Assembly: GCA_024684375.1 (NCBI GenBank)
Contig: JAIKWZ010000007.1
Coordinates: forward strand, 1-60,012
DNA: 60,012 nucleotides
Direction of reading: 5' to 3'
DNA from: Clostridiales bacterium
Lineage (GTDB): Bacteria; Bacillota; Clostridia; Christensenellales; Aristaeellaceae
Shown here: piece by piece, positions 31,383-40,465 of the stretch
How the letters are laid out: each line of letters begins with the position of its first letter
How positions within the stretch are numbered: position 1 is the stretch's first letter
Made by a program: the position numbers and the translations under genes
The notes under the pieces: generated by a model
What the model saw: only the letters and a program-made list of their open reading frames with translations
Told to the model about the DNA's origin: nothing
The model's database searches: none

Positions 31383-31415
31383 CAGCGCCGCCCTCCCTCA
31401 CGGAGAACGGCGCTG
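31383..31415 (-). terminator. Hairpin after the sugar permease gene
   Basis: The minus strand forms CAGCGCCG / CGGCGCTG with additional partly paired bases inside, followed by TTTC. It lies 16 bp after the permease stop, a moderate terminator. Confidence 0.6.
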
Positions 31416-31430
31416 GATGCTTTATTAATC

Positions 31431-33497
31431 TCAGGTCTTCTGCTCGGAAACGTGTGCCGCTTTCTTGCCCTTCCCCCGCAGGCCGGACAGGAAGGACAGG
31501 GACGTGCCGTTGGACTTGGACACTATGTCGATGACCACGGCGGCCAGCAGAACCAGGCCCAGCACCACCTGCTGCACGGACTGCTGCATGCCCATTATTG
31601 ACATGCCGTTTTTGATCATGCCCATGGTGAGCGCGCCAACCAGCGCGCCGCCCACGGTGCCTACTCCGCCGTAAGCGGAAGCGCCGCCGATGTAGCAGGC
31701 CGCTATGGCGTTAAGCTCCTCGCCCTGCCCCGCGCTGGGGAAGGAGGAGTTGGCGCGCACGGTAAAGGCCAGTCCGGCCAGAGCGGCCAGGAAGCCCATG
31801 TTCACATATGTGAGGAACAGCATCCGCTGAGTCTTGACGCCCGACAGGCGCGCCGCGTTCACGTTGCCGCCCATGGCGTACAGGTGGCGCCCGATGACCA
31901 TCCTGCTGGTGATGAAGGTGTAGATGAGCAGCACCAGCGACACGGTGATCAGCACCGTGGGCATGCCCTTGTACTTGGCCAGGGAGTAGAACAGCCACAG
32001 CAGCACCGCTGAGATCGCCACGCACTTGAACAGCATCGTGCCCAGAGGATCCACGCTGTAACCCTTGGAAACGCGCTGCGCCCTGTTCTTGATCTGCACG
32101 AACAGGAACACCAGCACCACTATGATGCCTATCAGCATGGTGGTAAAGTTAAGGCCCAGATTAATATTCAGCAATTCGCCGATATAGTCCGGTATGGCCG
32201 CGCCGAACACGTTGTTGAACGAATCTGGGAATGGCGCCTTGGTCTCGCCCTTCAGAAGCACCATCGTCAGGCCGTAGAATGTGAGCTGGCCCGCCAGAGT
32301 GACTACGAATGCAGGGATCTTGACGTAGGCGATCCAGAAGCCTTGCCACGCGCCGATCAGTATGCCCAGCAGCAGGCACACCAGCATGCTGAACCACACC
32401 GGCATGCGCCCGTCGATTATGAGCTTGGCGGCCACGGCGCCGATAAAGCCCATCACGCGGCCGACGCTCAGGTCTATGTTGGCGCTGGACACGATACACA
32501 GAAGCATACCGGTGGCCAGTATGATTATGTATGAGTACTGGTTGATTACGTTGTAGACGTTGGCGGGAGTCAGGTTGGAGTAGCGGGTGGTCACGAAGAA
32601 GAACAGGGTTATCGCCACCAGGGCGATAAGCATCATGCTCTTGTTGGCCTTCTTGCCGATCTGCTTGAGCAGTTCAGGCCTGAACCAGCCCAGGAAACAC
32701 AGCACGGCGATCACCAGCGCCAGGCCCCCCAGCCAGAACATGTAGTCCCAGTTGCTTTTTAAAAAGCCCTTGAAGCCTTTGTTCAGATCCTCTATGCGTT
32801 TGATCTCCTCGGCCTCTTCTGCCTTGAGCAGGTTCTCGGCCTCCTCAACCTTAGCAAGCTCCGCGTTCAGCACGTCCACGGACTTGGCTTCCAGGGCGAA
32901 CTCGTCAAGCGCCAGCGTGAGCCCGTTCTTTTCACAGGCTTCCTTTATCGCCGCCCGGGCCTTGTCGAACTGCTTGAAGACTACCGTTTCGCAGCTCTGC
33001 TTGCTCTCGGTGTCCGTGATCTTGGTGATCTTCTTTAGCGCCGCCTTCACCTGGTTGCTCACCTTGGGCAGGTTGCTGTTGGCCTGCTCGATAGCTTCGG
33101 CGTCGTCCTCGCTGCGGCCCTCGTAGGACTGTATGTCCGCGCACTTGTCGCTTATGGTCTTAAAGTGCTTGTCGGCTGCTTCCGCCCTCTGGGCGCGGGC
33201 TTCGTTAAGGAAGCTGTCCACCACGGCGGGGTCTCCGCCCGCCGCCTGGAACGCGGCCTGGTCCTTTTCCAGCTGGGCAATGTACGCGTCAATGTTGGCC
33301 AGGGACTTCTCGCCCGCCGCGAGGTAGCACTGGGCTTCTGCGTCGTACTTCCTGACCTTCTCCAGGTATTCCTCATAAGGAGATTTCTGGGCGGCGCGCT
33401 CCTCGCGTTCGTAACTGAGCCCCAGCGCTCCGAATACAGACAGCGCGATCGCCACTGCCAACAGAAGAATCATCCCGATCTTAGCGCCGTTCTTCAT
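31431..33497 (-). CDS. Monosaccharide ABC transporter permease (GguB-like) with extracytoplasmic coiled-coil insert
   Basis: A 688-aa inner-membrane permease of the ribose/xylose/ChvE-type sugar ABC family. The permease proper spans ~285-675 with ~10 hydrophobic helices and the motif SSANIDLSVGRVMGFIGAV plus ARLSGVKTQRMLFLTYVNMG and CYIGGASAYGGVGTVGGALVGA. In front lies an unusual extension: TM helix ~6-27, then a charged helical region ~28-248 with heptad-like Ala/Lys/Glu repeats, and a second TM ~252-270. By topology this ~220-residue domain faces outside. Ordinary homologues are ~390-410 aa. SD AAGGA lies upstream of 33497. Third gene of the SBP-ATPase-permease operon. Confidence 0.92.
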   Translation of the reverse strand: MKNGAKIGMILLLAVAIALSVFGALGLSYEREERAAQKSPYEEYLEKVRKYDAEAQCYLAAGEKSLANIDAYIAQLEKDQAAFQAAGGDPAVVDSFLNEARAQRAEAADKHFKTISDKCADIQSYEGRSEDDAEAIEQANSNLPKVSNQVKAALKKITKITDTESKQSCETVVFKQFDKARAAIKEACEKNGLTLALDEFALEAKSVDVLNAELAKVEEAENLLKAEEAEEIKRIEDLNKGFKGFLKSNWDYMFWLGGLALVIAVLCFLGWFRPELLKQIGKKANKSMMLIALVAITLFFFVTTRYSNLTPANVYNVINQYSYIIILATGMLLCIVSSANIDLSVGRVMGFIGAVAAKLIIDGRMPVWFSMLVCLLLGILIGAWQGFWIAYVKIPAFVVTLAGQLTFYGLTMVLLKGETKAPFPDSFNNVFGAAIPDYIGELLNINLGLNFTTMLIGIIVVLVFLFVQIKNRAQRVSKGYSVDPLGTMLFKCVAISAVLLWLFYSLAKYKGMPTVLITVSLVLLIYTFITSRMVIGRHLYAMGGNVNAARLSGVKTQRMLFLTYVNMGFLAALAGLAFTVRANSSFPSAGQGEELNAIAACYIGGASAYGGVGTVGGALVGALTMGMIKNGMSIMGMQQSVQQVVLGLVLLAAVVIDIVSKSNGTSLSFLSGLRGKGKKAAHVSEQKT

Positions 33498-33528
33498 GGT
33501 TCAATTCCTTCTTTCGCAGTTGAAAATC

Positions 33529-35085
33529 TCATTCGGCTTCGGTGCCGATGTTGGATTTGCTGGCTTCCATGATCATCTGCATGATGACTTCCTGATTGGC
33601 CCGCTCCACCGGAAGCTCCCCTATCAGCTTGCCTTCGCACATCACGTATATGCGGTCGCACATGCCCAGCAGTTCAGGCAGCTCGGATGAGACCATGAGT
33701 ATGGTCTTGCCTTCCGCCGCCATATCGTTGATTATGCAATAGATCTCGTATTTGGCGCCCACGTCTATGCCGCGCGTAGGTTCGTCCAGCATCATTATGT
33801 CCGGCTCAGCGTACATCCACTTGGCCACCAGCACTTTCTGCTGGTTGCCGCCGGACAGGTTGTTTACGAACTGTTCCACCGATGGCGCCTTTATGCCCAG
33901 TTTCTGGCGGTATTCCTGAGCTTTCGCATATTCCAGGTCGGCGTTCAGCACGCCTTTCTCGCTCACGAATCCCAGGCGCGACAGGGTGATGTTGTGCTTT
34001 ATGGAGTTGGTCAGCACCAGCCCGTCGCCTTTGCGGTCCTCGGTGACATATGCCAAGCCTGCTTCCACCGCGTCAGACACGGTGTTCAGGCGAATTTCCT
34101 TTCCGTCTTTGAACAGCTGCCCGCTGATATGAGTGCCGTACGCCCTGCCGAACACGCTCTGGCACAGCTCAGTGCGCCCCGCGCCTATCAGCCCGGCTAT
34201 ACCCACGACCTCGCCTTTGCGCAGATTGATGGACACGTTGTCCACCACCTTGCGTTCCGGATACAGCGGATGATGTACCGTCCAATTCTTGATCTCGAAC
34301 GACACAGGCCCGATCTTTACTCCCTCGCGCTTGGGGAAGCGGTTGGTCATCTCGCGGCCCACCATGCCCTTTATTATGCGCGCCTCGGAGAAATCGTCGG
34401 TCTTCTTGTCCAGCGTCTCTATGGTCTTACCGTCGCGGATAACGGTTATGTGGTCCGCCACGTAAGCGATCTCGTTCAGTTTATGTGAGATTATTATCGA
34501 AGTGATGTGCCTTGTTTCCTTAAGCAGCAGGAGCAGGTCCAGCAGGTTCTTGCTGTCCGACTCGGTCAGGGATGACGTGGGTTCGTCAAGTATCAGCAAA
34601 CGCACGTTTTTGGCCAGCGCCTTTGCGATCTCGACCAGCTGCTGCTTGCCGGTTCCGATATTCTTTATCAGCTCCCGGGGGGAATCCTCAAGTCCCACTA
34701 TGCGCATGAACTTGACGGCGTTTTCGTAGGTAGCGTCCCAGTCGATCACGCCCTTGTTCTTTTTCTGTTCGTTGCCCAGGAACATGTTTTCCGCGATAGT
34801 GAGGTACGGCACCAGCGCCAGTTCCTGGTGGATTATAACGATGCCCTTGCTTTCGGAATCGCGGATCTCCTGGAAACGGCACTCCTCGCCGTCGTACAGG
34901 ATATCGCCTTCGTATGTGCCGTAAGGATGGATTCCGCTGAGCACCTTCATAAGGGTGGACTTGCCCGCGCCGTTTTCGCCCACCAGCGCGTGGATCTCGC
35001 CGTTCTCCACCTGAAGGTTCACGTTGTCCAGCGCCTTAACGCCCGGGAACGTCTTGGTAATGCCCCGCATTTCCAAAAGATTCAT
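33529..35085 (-). CDS. Sugar ABC transporter ATP-binding protein (GguA/MglA-like)
   Basis: A 518-aa ATPase with two fused ABC domains, as in MglA, XylG and GguA. Domain 1 has Walker [11 protein letters not shown]-loop HQELALVP, Walker [13 protein letters not shown] and the linker region [14 protein letters not shown]. Domain 2 has a degenerate Walker A region ([10 protein letters not shown]), the signature [16 protein letters not shown] and Walker [17 protein letters not shown]. The ATG at 35085 yields [20 protein letters not shown] with GAAGGGA upstream; longer frames add no conserved sequence. It drives import with the neighbouring permease and binding protein. Confidence 0.96.
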   Translation of the reverse strand: MNLLEMRGITKTFPGVKALDNVNLQVENGEIHALVGENGAGKSTLMKVLSGIHPYGTYEGDILYDGEECRFQEIRDSESKGIVIIHQELALVPYLTIAENMFLGNEQKKNKGVIDWDATYENAVKFMRIVGLEDSPRELIKNIGTGKQQLVEIAKALAKNVRLLILDEPTSSLTESDSKNLLDLLLLLKETRHITSIIISHKLNEIAYVADHITVIRDGKTIETLDKKTDDFSEARIIKGMVGREMTNRFPKREGVKIGPVSFEIKNWTVHHPLYPERKVVDNVSINLRKGEVVGIAGLIGAGRTELCQSVFGRAYGTHISGQLFKDGKEIRLNTVSDAVEAGLAYVTEDRKGDGLVLTNSIKHNITLSRLGFVSEKGVLNADLEYAKAQEYRQKLGIKAPSVEQFVNNLSGGNQQKVLVAKWMYAEPDIMMLDEPTRGIDVGAKYEIYCIINDMAAEGKTILMVSSELPELLGMCDRIYVMCEGKLIGELPVERANQEVIMQMIMEASKSNIGTEAE

Positions 35086-35126
35086 AGGATCAGTCCCTTC
35101 TGTCGGATAAACGAAAGAAATACGAT

Positions 35127-35152
35127 GAAAGGGCGGTTTGGCCCGCCCTTTC
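35127..35152 (-). repeat. 10-bp hairpin between SBP and ATPase genes
   Basis: A perfect 10-bp inverted repeat (GAAAGGGCGG / CCGCCCTTTC) with a 6-nt loop and no T run on the minus strand. Position after a binding-protein gene suggests a 3' stabiliser or leaky attenuator that keeps the binding protein in excess over the ATPase and permease. Confidence 0.6.
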
Positions 35153-35189
35153 ACTAAAGAGGAAAGACTCACCTTCCGCGGCTTGGGAT

Positions 35190-36233
35190 TTACTTGAGAT
35201 CGTCCTCGGTGTAGTAGCCGGACTCGAGCAGCAGCTCAACGTAGTTGTTGATGTCGGCGAACACAGGATCGCACAGGAAGGAAGGAACGACCTTCACATT
35301 GTTGTCATAGGTGCCAATGTCGTTTACCGGCACTTCTTCGCCCAGCAGGTAGGCGTTGACCATCTCAACGACCTGAGCGGCGAGGGTGCGGGTATCCTTG
35401 AACACGGACATGCTCTGCTTGCCGGCGATGATGTTCTTCATGTTGGCCTTGTCGCAGTCCTGACCAGTGATCACCGGGAAGTTCTCGATGGGGCAGCCCG
35501 CCTGCTCGAGGGAGTTGGCGATACCCATGGCCAGAGAGTCGTTGGGGCTGAGCACCAGATCCGGGAAGGTGCCGTCGGTGTAGTAGGCAGCCAGCAGGTT
35601 GTCCATACGGGTCTGAGCGTCGGGAGTGCCCCAGCCCAGGATGGCGCATGTCTCAAAGTCGGACTGACCGGAGGTCACGACCAGCTTGCCCGCCTCGATG
35701 TAGGGCTTGAGCATATCCATGGCGCCGCCGTAGAAGAAGCGGGCGTTGTTGTCATCGGGAGAACCGGCGAACACTTCCATGCGGTAGGTCTTGTCGGTGG
35801 TCTCGAGCTCGAGCTTCTCGATGATGAACTGAGCCTGGATGTTGCCGACCTTGTAGTTGTCGAAGGTGGCGTAGTAGTCCACGGCATCGGTGTCCATGAG
35901 CAGACGGTCATAAGCCACGACCATTACGCCGTTCTCCTTGGCGGTCTTCAGCACCGCGCCCAGGGAGCCGCCGTCGATGGAAGCAATGACCAGCACTTTG
36001 CAGCCCTTGGTGATCATGTTCTCGATGTCCGCGATCTGCTGGGCCACGTTGTTGGCGGCGTAGGTCAGCATGACCTCGTAGCCGTTGTCTTCAAGTTCCT
36101 TCTGCATGTTCTCGCCGTCCTGGACCCAGCGCTGCAGGTCCTGGGTGGGCATGGAAACGCCGACCATTTCAGCCATGGCCACGCAGCCGAGGCACATGAT
36201 CAGAGCAAGTACCAGAGCTAAGATCTTCTTCAT
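35190..36233 (-). CDS. Multiple-monosaccharide-binding protein (ChvE-like)
   Basis: A 347-aa periplasmic-binding-protein-like sugar receptor with signal peptide [21 protein letters not shown]. The mature part starts with [20 protein letters not shown], close in pattern to ChvE/GguAB receptors. Two alpha/beta lobes follow with [49 protein letters not shown] and VFKDTRTLA. ChvE-type proteins bind several aldoses such as glucose, galactose, xylose and arabinose; the true ligand here is unknown. SD AGAAGGAGAG precedes the ATG at 36233. First gene of the transporter operon, with its own promoter. Confidence 0.93.
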   Translation of the reverse strand: MKKILALVLALIMCLGCVAMAEMVGVSMPTQDLQRWVQDGENMQKELEDNGYEVMLTYAANNVAQQIADIENMITKGCKVLVIASIDGGSLGAVLKTAKENGVMVVAYDRLLMDTDAVDYYATFDNYKVGNIQAQFIIEKLELETTDKTYRMEVFAGSPDDNNARFFYGGAMDMLKPYIEAGKLVVTSGQSDFETCAILGWGTPDAQTRMDNLLAAYYTDGTFPDLVLSPNDSLAMGIANSLEQAGCPIENFPVITGQDCDKANMKNIIAGKQSMSVFKDTRTLAAQVVEMVNAYLLGEEVPVNDIGTYDNNVKVVPSFLCDPVFADINNYVELLLESGYYTEDDLK

Positions 36234-36323
36234 GTGAAAACTCTCCTTCTATAAAATATTGTCGGGGAGGAGGAAAACAGCCGTGTTCCTGACCGTATCA
36301 TCCATCCCTCTTAACGAACTAAA

Positions 36324-36352
36324 CTTTTAGCAGACGCGGATGTATTTGTCAA
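36324..36352 (-). promoter_or_regulatory. Promoter of the sugar ABC transporter operon
   Basis: On the minus strand TTGACA (36352-36347), a 17-bp spacer and TAAAAG (36329-36324). Confidence 0.7.
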
Positions 36353-36402
36353 GCGCCGATGAATAAACAAATTAGAGAACTTGCAAAACAGGCCTGATCG
36401 TG

Positions 36403-36432
36403 CAGGAATATTTGTTCAAAGCGGATATTCTG
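36403..36432. promoter_or_regulatory. Imperfect palindrome in the sugar-locus divergent region
   Basis: CAGGAATAT and ATATTCTG form an inverted repeat with a 13-nt centre, located between the two divergent promoters. It could be an operator for an unlinked sugar regulator. No regulator gene is adjacent. Confidence 0.35.
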
Positions 36433-36444
36433 TAATGTTTTTGG

Positions 36445-36473
36445 TGGAAAAAGCCGGCTTAATCTGTTATAAT
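36445..36473 (+). promoter_or_regulatory. Promoter of the PfkB kinase/lyxose isomerase genes
   Basis: TGGAAA (36445-36450), a 17-bp spacer and TATAAT (36468-36473). The start codon lies only ~25-30 nt past the predicted transcription start. Confidence 0.65.
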
Positions 36474-36503
36474 CAGTGCACAGAACTGATGGAGATGATG
36501 AGT

Positions 36504-37541
36504 ATGGCGCCTTCGGCTGGATATCCTGAGCGCAGTGGCATCTGCGTCGCCGGAAACATTGTGGCCGACGTAGTGAAAAGTATAGACGCCTACCCCGGCG
36601 TGGGCATGCTGTCAAACATCAAAAGCGTGTCCCTGGCTGTGGGCGGCTGCGTGCCCAACGTGGGCATAGACTTAAAGACGCTGGACCCGGACCTGCCCGT
36701 CAGCGGACTGGGCCGCGTTGGGAACGACGAATACGGACGGTTCATACTGTCCGAGCTTGAGAAAAAAGGCGTGGATACGGGCGGGATACTGGTCTCTCCC
36801 GACTCCCTTACCAGCTTCAGCGACGTGATGAGCCTGCCCGGCGGAGAGCGCACGTTTTTCCACGCCCGCGGAGCCAACGCGCTGTTCTCGCCCAGCCAGA
36901 TAGACCTGGACAGCCTTTCATGCCGCATGCTGCACATCGGCTATATACTGCTGCTGGACAGTTTCGACGCACCCGATCCCGAATACGGCACGGTCATGGC
37001 AAGGTTCCTTAAGGAAGTGCAGGCGCGGGGCATACTTACCAGCGTTGACATAGTGTCCGACAGCTCAGGCAAGTTCGCCCGGACCGTGCTCCCCGCGCTC
37101 AAGTACTGCGACTACTTTATTGCCAACGAGCTGGAATGCTGCCAGGTGTGGGGCGCTCAGCCGCGCGGTGCGAACGGCCAGCTCGACATTTCCGCCATCT
37201 GGGACGCAATGGAGCGCACGCTCGGGGCCGGCTCAGCCAAAAAGGTCATCGTGCACGCTCCCGAAGCGGGGCTGTGCTTGAGCCGCGAGGGCGGGTTTAC
37301 CGTTTGTCCCTCTCTGGACATTCCTGAAGAAATGATAAAGGGCAGCGTCGGGGCGGGAGATGCCTTCTGTGCGGGCGCACTGCTGGGCATTTACCGGGGC
37401 ATGGACGACAGGCAGATGCTAGAATTCGCTTCCGCCGCGGCCGCGTGCAGCCTGTTCAGCGAAAACGCCGTGGCCGGCATGTTGGATTTCGAGTCGGTCT
37501 GCAGGATAATGAACACCTTCCCCCGCAAAAAGCTGCCCTGA
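36504..37541 (+). CDS. PfkB-family carbohydrate kinase
   Basis: A 345-aa ribokinase-fold kinase. The N-terminal signature region VAGNIVADVV and VGGCVPNVGIDLKTL matches the sugar-binding G-G motif; GRVGNDEYGRFILSELEKKGVDT follows. The C-terminal PfkB signature KGSVGAGDAFCAGALLG contains the GAGD anion hole with the catalytic Asp. Substrate unknown; ketohexoses, ketopentoses and nucleosides are typical. Starts at 36489, 36495, 36498 and 36504 are all in frame; 36504 has the best SD spacing (GGAGA at 36491). The adjacent D-lyxose isomerase-like gene suggests it phosphorylates the resulting ketose. Confidence 0.9.
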   Translation: MAPSAGYPERSGICVAGNIVADVVKSIDAYPGVGMLSNIKSVSLAVGGCVPNVGIDLKTLDPDLPVSGLGRVGNDEYGRFILSELEKKGVDTGGILVSPDSLTSFSDVMSLPGGERTFFHARGANALFSPSQIDLDSLSCRMLHIGYILLLDSFDAPDPEYGTVMARFLKEVQARGILTSVDIVSDSSGKFARTVLPALKYCDYFIANELECCQVWGAQPRGANGQLDISAIWDAMERTLGAGSAKKVIVHAPEAGLCLSREGGFTVCPSLDIPEEMIKGSVGAGDAFCAGALLGIYRGMDDRQMLEFASAAAACSLFSENAVAGMLDFESVCRIMNTFPRKKLP

Positions 37542-37565
37542 ACGATCTAAGAAGGAGACTGTCTT

Positions 37566-38255
37566 ATGAAAAGGTCCGAGATCAACCGCGCCCTCAGGGA
37601 AATGGAGGCGGCGTGCCGCAAATACAGCTGCTTTCTCCCTCCTTTCTGCAATTATACCCCCAAGCAATGGCAAAGTCTGGGGCATGAATACGACGAAGTG
37701 CGCGAGTGTATGCTGGGCTGGGATATAACCGATTTCGGTTCCGGCGATTTTGACCGGGTGGGCTTCTCGCTCATCACCCTGCGCAACGGCCAGCGCGCCA
37801 TGCCGGATAAATACCCCAAACCCTACGCCGAAAAGCTGCTGTACCTCAAAGAGGGCCAGACCTGTCCCAACCACTTCCATTGGTTTAAAATGGAGGACAT
37901 AATCAACCGGGGCGGCGGGAATGTGCTCATAAGGGTGTATAACAGCCTTCCTGACGAAGGCATCGACCTGGCCGGCGACGTGACGGTGCATATCGACGCC
38001 CGCACGGCAACGGTGTCCGCCGGCACGCAGGTACGCCTTTCTCCCGGGGAGAGCATCTCCGTCACCCGGGGGCTGTATCACGATTTCGAGGTGGAAAAAG
38101 GCACCGGAAGCGTTCTTTTGGGAGAGGTCAGCCAGTGCAACGACGACACCAGCGACAACCGCTTCAATCCCCCTGTGGGACGCTTCCCAAAAATAGAGGA
38201 GGACGAGCCCCCGTATCGCCTCCTGTGCAACGAGTACCCGCCCGCAAAGAAATAA
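37566..38255 (+). CDS. D-lyxose isomerase-like cupin
   Basis: A 229-aa single-domain cupin of the D-lyxose ketol-isomerase family (DUF1498), which converts D-lyxose to D-xylulose and often D-mannose to D-fructose. Characteristic stretches are SFLPPF-like (here CFLPPFCNYTP), DFGSGDF and YAEKLLYLKEGQTCPNHFHW with two metal-ligand His. KMEDIINRGGGN supplies the Glu, and GLYHDFEVE the third His. SD AAGGAGAC lies upstream of the ATG at 37566. It follows the PfkB kinase by 24 bp and is probably cotranscribed. Confidence 0.9.
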   Translation: MKRSEINRALREMEAACRKYSCFLPPFCNYTPKQWQSLGHEYDEVRECMLGWDITDFGSGDFDRVGFSLITLRNGQRAMPDKYPKPYAEKLLYLKEGQTCPNHFHWFKMEDIINRGGGNVLIRVYNSLPDEGIDLAGDVTVHIDARTATVSAGTQVRLSPGESISVTRGLYHDFEVEKGTGSVLLGEVSQCNDDTSDNRFNPPVGRFPKIEEDEPPYRLLCNEYPPAKK

Positions 38256-38262
38256 AAAACGC

Positions 38263-39408
38263 TTATTCCGAGATTATGCGCCCGTAAAGCCCGTCGGAAG
38301 GGGTCAGGGCGCAGTATTTTTTTACGGATGCGGCCAGACCATTCTTTGTATAGTATTCACGGACCTCGCGCGTGCCCTCGTCGGGATTCTCGTACTCGAA
38401 TCCCGCGCGTATGGCCCTGATCAGGTTAGACGGTTCCATTCCCGCGCCGAGGCACAGCCCGGCGGGCCCCACCAGTCTGTCATTGGCGCTCAGCTTGCGC
38501 CGGGTGTCCACGCCCAGCCTCTGGAGCCCGTCCTCTATGTACGGGTTTTCCAGCAGACCGATTATCTTCTCCCGCCATACAGCCATCTCGGCTTCGCTAA
38601 ATCCGTACCTCCACTCAAGTCCCCGGCTGCTCTCCCTGAGCGCGCCTTCAAGTATCTTCCTGAGTTCAGGCTCGCGCACCGCCTCCAGCGAGGTCTTTAA
38701 GCCCTTTGGCAGCCCAAGATAGCTGAGCAGCGCGTGAGCCATATTGAGCGTATAGAGCTTGCGTGTCTCCTCCCTCTCTATGTCATCCGTTAAAAGCAGG
38801 CGTGGGGCATTTGGCGGGGGACATTTTAAAGCTGTGCGGCTTATGGTCTGGGTCTCCCAGCCGTTGTTCCACAGGGCGAGAGGGTCTTCCGATTTGAGCC
38901 AGTCGGGAGCAGGCGGCGAGATGCACATGGCGAATATGCCTGTCACTCCCACATTCGCCTCAAAGAAGACACGCGCGGCGGGGCTGAGCCTTTCCCGCAT
39001 AAGCCGGCTGAAACACGCGTCCGGCCGCGCCATGTTCACGTTCATCATCACGTCCATGGGAAGTCCGGCGCGCGCCCTGCGTTCAAACATGGGCGCAAGC
39101 ATGTCGGCCACCTGGACCAGCTTTGGCTCGTGCACGGCAATATCCAGCAGCAGTTCTTCCCGGGCAAACAGTTCCGACAGCGCCTTTTCATCTGAAGTAT
39201 GCACTGCCTTGAACCCACTCACCCGCGTGCGCTTTATGCCCTCACGGGTGGCCTTGGCCACTGTGTATGTCTGCGCCCGGTCAAGCGCGTCGTTCAGCTC
39301 ACGGTCTATGTCCGCGTAGACCGTGGAAAAACCCTGCGCCTCCCTGAAGATATCCCCCACGAAGCCGCGTCCGATGCGCCCCGCGCCCCAGATGAGTATC
39401 GTCCTCAT
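38263..39408 (-). CDS. Mannitol-1-phosphate 5-dehydrogenase-like oxidoreductase
   Basis: A 381-aa member of the long-chain mannitol dehydrogenase family. The N-terminal Rossmann motif GAGRIGRGFVGDIF and the C-terminal helical domain motif KLYTLNMAHALLSYLG are typical of MtlD and related tagaturonate/fructuronate reductases. The middle EANVGVTGIFA and the C-terminal LGVDTRRKLSANDRLVGPA also fit. It would interconvert a keto-sugar (phosphate) and the polyol (phosphate) with NAD. It converges on the lyxose isomerase gene with only 7 bp between stops and no terminator. GNAT gene is 5 bp upstream. Confidence 0.88.
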   Translation of the reverse strand: MRTILIWGAGRIGRGFVGDIFREAQGFSTVYADIDRELNDALDRAQTYTVAKATREGIKRTRVSGFKAVHTSDEKALSELFAREELLLDIAVHEPKLVQVADMLAPMFERRARAGLPMDVMMNVNMARPDACFSRLMRERLSPAARVFFEANVGVTGIFAMCISPPAPDWLKSEDPLALWNNGWETQTISRTALKCPPPNAPRLLLTDDIEREETRKLYTLNMAHALLSYLGLPKGLKTSLEAVREPELRKILEGALRESSRGLEWRYGFSEAEMAVWREKIIGLLENPYIEDGLQRLGVDTRRKLSANDRLVGPAGLCLGAGMEPSNLIRAIRAGFEYENPDEGTREVREYYTKNGLAASVKKYCALTPSDGLYGRIISE

Positions 39409-39413
39409 CAGCT

Positions 39414-39965
39414 TTATCTGTCATCCCGGGCAGCCCAGACAATGCCCCGGCTGTTCCACCTTACCACCGTACTGTAGCCCAGGCGGGCATACCAGTTTTC
39501 AAGGTGGGTGTAGTGGATCCAGGAGATGTAGCAGCCCTCTTCCTTAAGCAGCGCGGTGGCCTTCTGCACCATTTTGAGACCTATCCCCAGTTTTCTGCAT
39601 TCCGGGACCGTGCCCACGCAGCCCGGGCCCGCCACACGCAGGCCTCCGAACTCGCACATGCTGTCCACGTTGCAGAAGCTGACTATCCTGTCCCCTTCAA
39701 AGGCGCAGAACGTCCTGCTGCCCTCGGAAAAGTACTGTACCCACCCTTCGTCCACCTGAGCCACCGCTTCATGAAGGGGCTTGATTGGGCCGTAGTATAT
39801 CCCGAAAGTAATACCCTGCGGGCAGGACAGCCGCGCGCGGTTTTCATCCCAGTCCTTAAGCCATATCACCTGCTCAACGCACACGTCATCCGGCGGCAGA
39901 CTTTTTATGCCCTCTCTTTCAAAAAAGCCGGGCGAGACGGTGTCAAACAGTTTTGCGTAATCCAT
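39414..39965 (-). CDS. GNAT-family N-acetyltransferase
   Basis: A 183-aa acetyl-CoA-dependent acyltransferase of unknown substrate. The GNAT core is in the C-terminal half: VSFCNVDSMC strand, the acetyl-CoA pyrophosphate loop VPECRKLGIGLKMVQKA (R/Q-x-x-G-x-G/A-like), and the C-terminal HLENWYARLGYSTV motif. The N-terminal 75 residues are not typical and may set specificity. SD AAAGGA precedes the ATG at 39965. The mtlD-like gene follows with a 5-bp gap, suggesting cotranscription. Confidence 0.88.
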   Translation of the reverse strand: MDYAKLFDTVSPGFFEREGIKSLPPDDVCVEQVIWLKDWDENRARLSCPQGITFGIYYGPIKPLHEAVAQVDEGWVQYFSEGSRTFCAFEGDRIVSFCNVDSMCEFGGLRVAGPGCVGTVPECRKLGIGLKMVQKATALLKEEGCYISWIHYTHLENWYARLGYSTVVRWNSRGIVWAARDDR

Positions 39966-39997
39966 TTTCAGTATCCTTTCATAATGTCATCATGTCA

Positions 39998-40450
39998 TCA
40001 ATCCGGGAAAAACACTTTGCTCAGCCTGTAAGCACCGTTTTCCACTGAGAAATACGTGTAAAACGCGCTGTCGAACTCCATGCCCTCCCCTTCGTCCCTG
40101 TATACCGTCACGTTCACCTTTATCAGGCTGTCAGTCAGTATCTGAGCCTCCTCAGCCTCGAACACGCAGTCTTCCGGCGCGTAAGCGGCGTCCTCCGGCG
40201 CGGCGTACTCCCCTTCCGCGAATATGAGGGCGTATGCCTCTTCCGGCGCAAGCGCGCTGTCAGGCGCAAGATCGTAATAGCTCGTTACCGCCTGCCGGGC
40301 AAGCTCACCTTCCGGCGCTCCGTCAAAGGAAGTGAGCAGTGTGCAGCGGGATATGATCCGGATGATCCAGATATACTCCGGTTCATCCGCTTCGCCCGCG
40401 CACAGAGGGGCAATGCAGGCGATGAGCAGCATGCAAAGCAGCTTTTTCAC
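39998..40450 (-). CDS. Exported hypothetical protein (150 aa)
   Basis: Not recognised. It starts with a signal peptide (KKLLCMLLIACIAPLCAG), followed by an acidic Ala/Glu/Pro-rich domain of ~130 residues that ends in beta-strand-like sequence (YTYFSVENGAYRLSKVFF). The late part resembles small exported NTF2-like or lumazine-type folds only in a general way, so I give no family. The start is GTG at 40450, with GGAGG upstream. It sits 15 bp downstream of the nucleoside-kinase gene. Confidence 0.75.
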   Translation of the reverse strand: MKKLLCMLLIACIAPLCAGEADEPEYIWIIRIISRCTLLTSFDGAPEGELARQAVTSYYDLAPDSALAPEEAYALIFAEGEYAAPEDAAYAPEDCVFEAEEAQILTDSLIKVNVTVYRDEGEGMEFDSAFYTYFSVENGAYRLSKVFFPD

Positions 40451-40465
40451 GGCCGTCGCCTCCGT

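Noticed and set aside
36165..36233. Possible lipobox in the ChvE-like binding protein signal peptide
   Set aside because: The Cys has Cys-Leu-Gly before it rather than Leu at -3, and a signal peptidase I site AMA is well placed just after.
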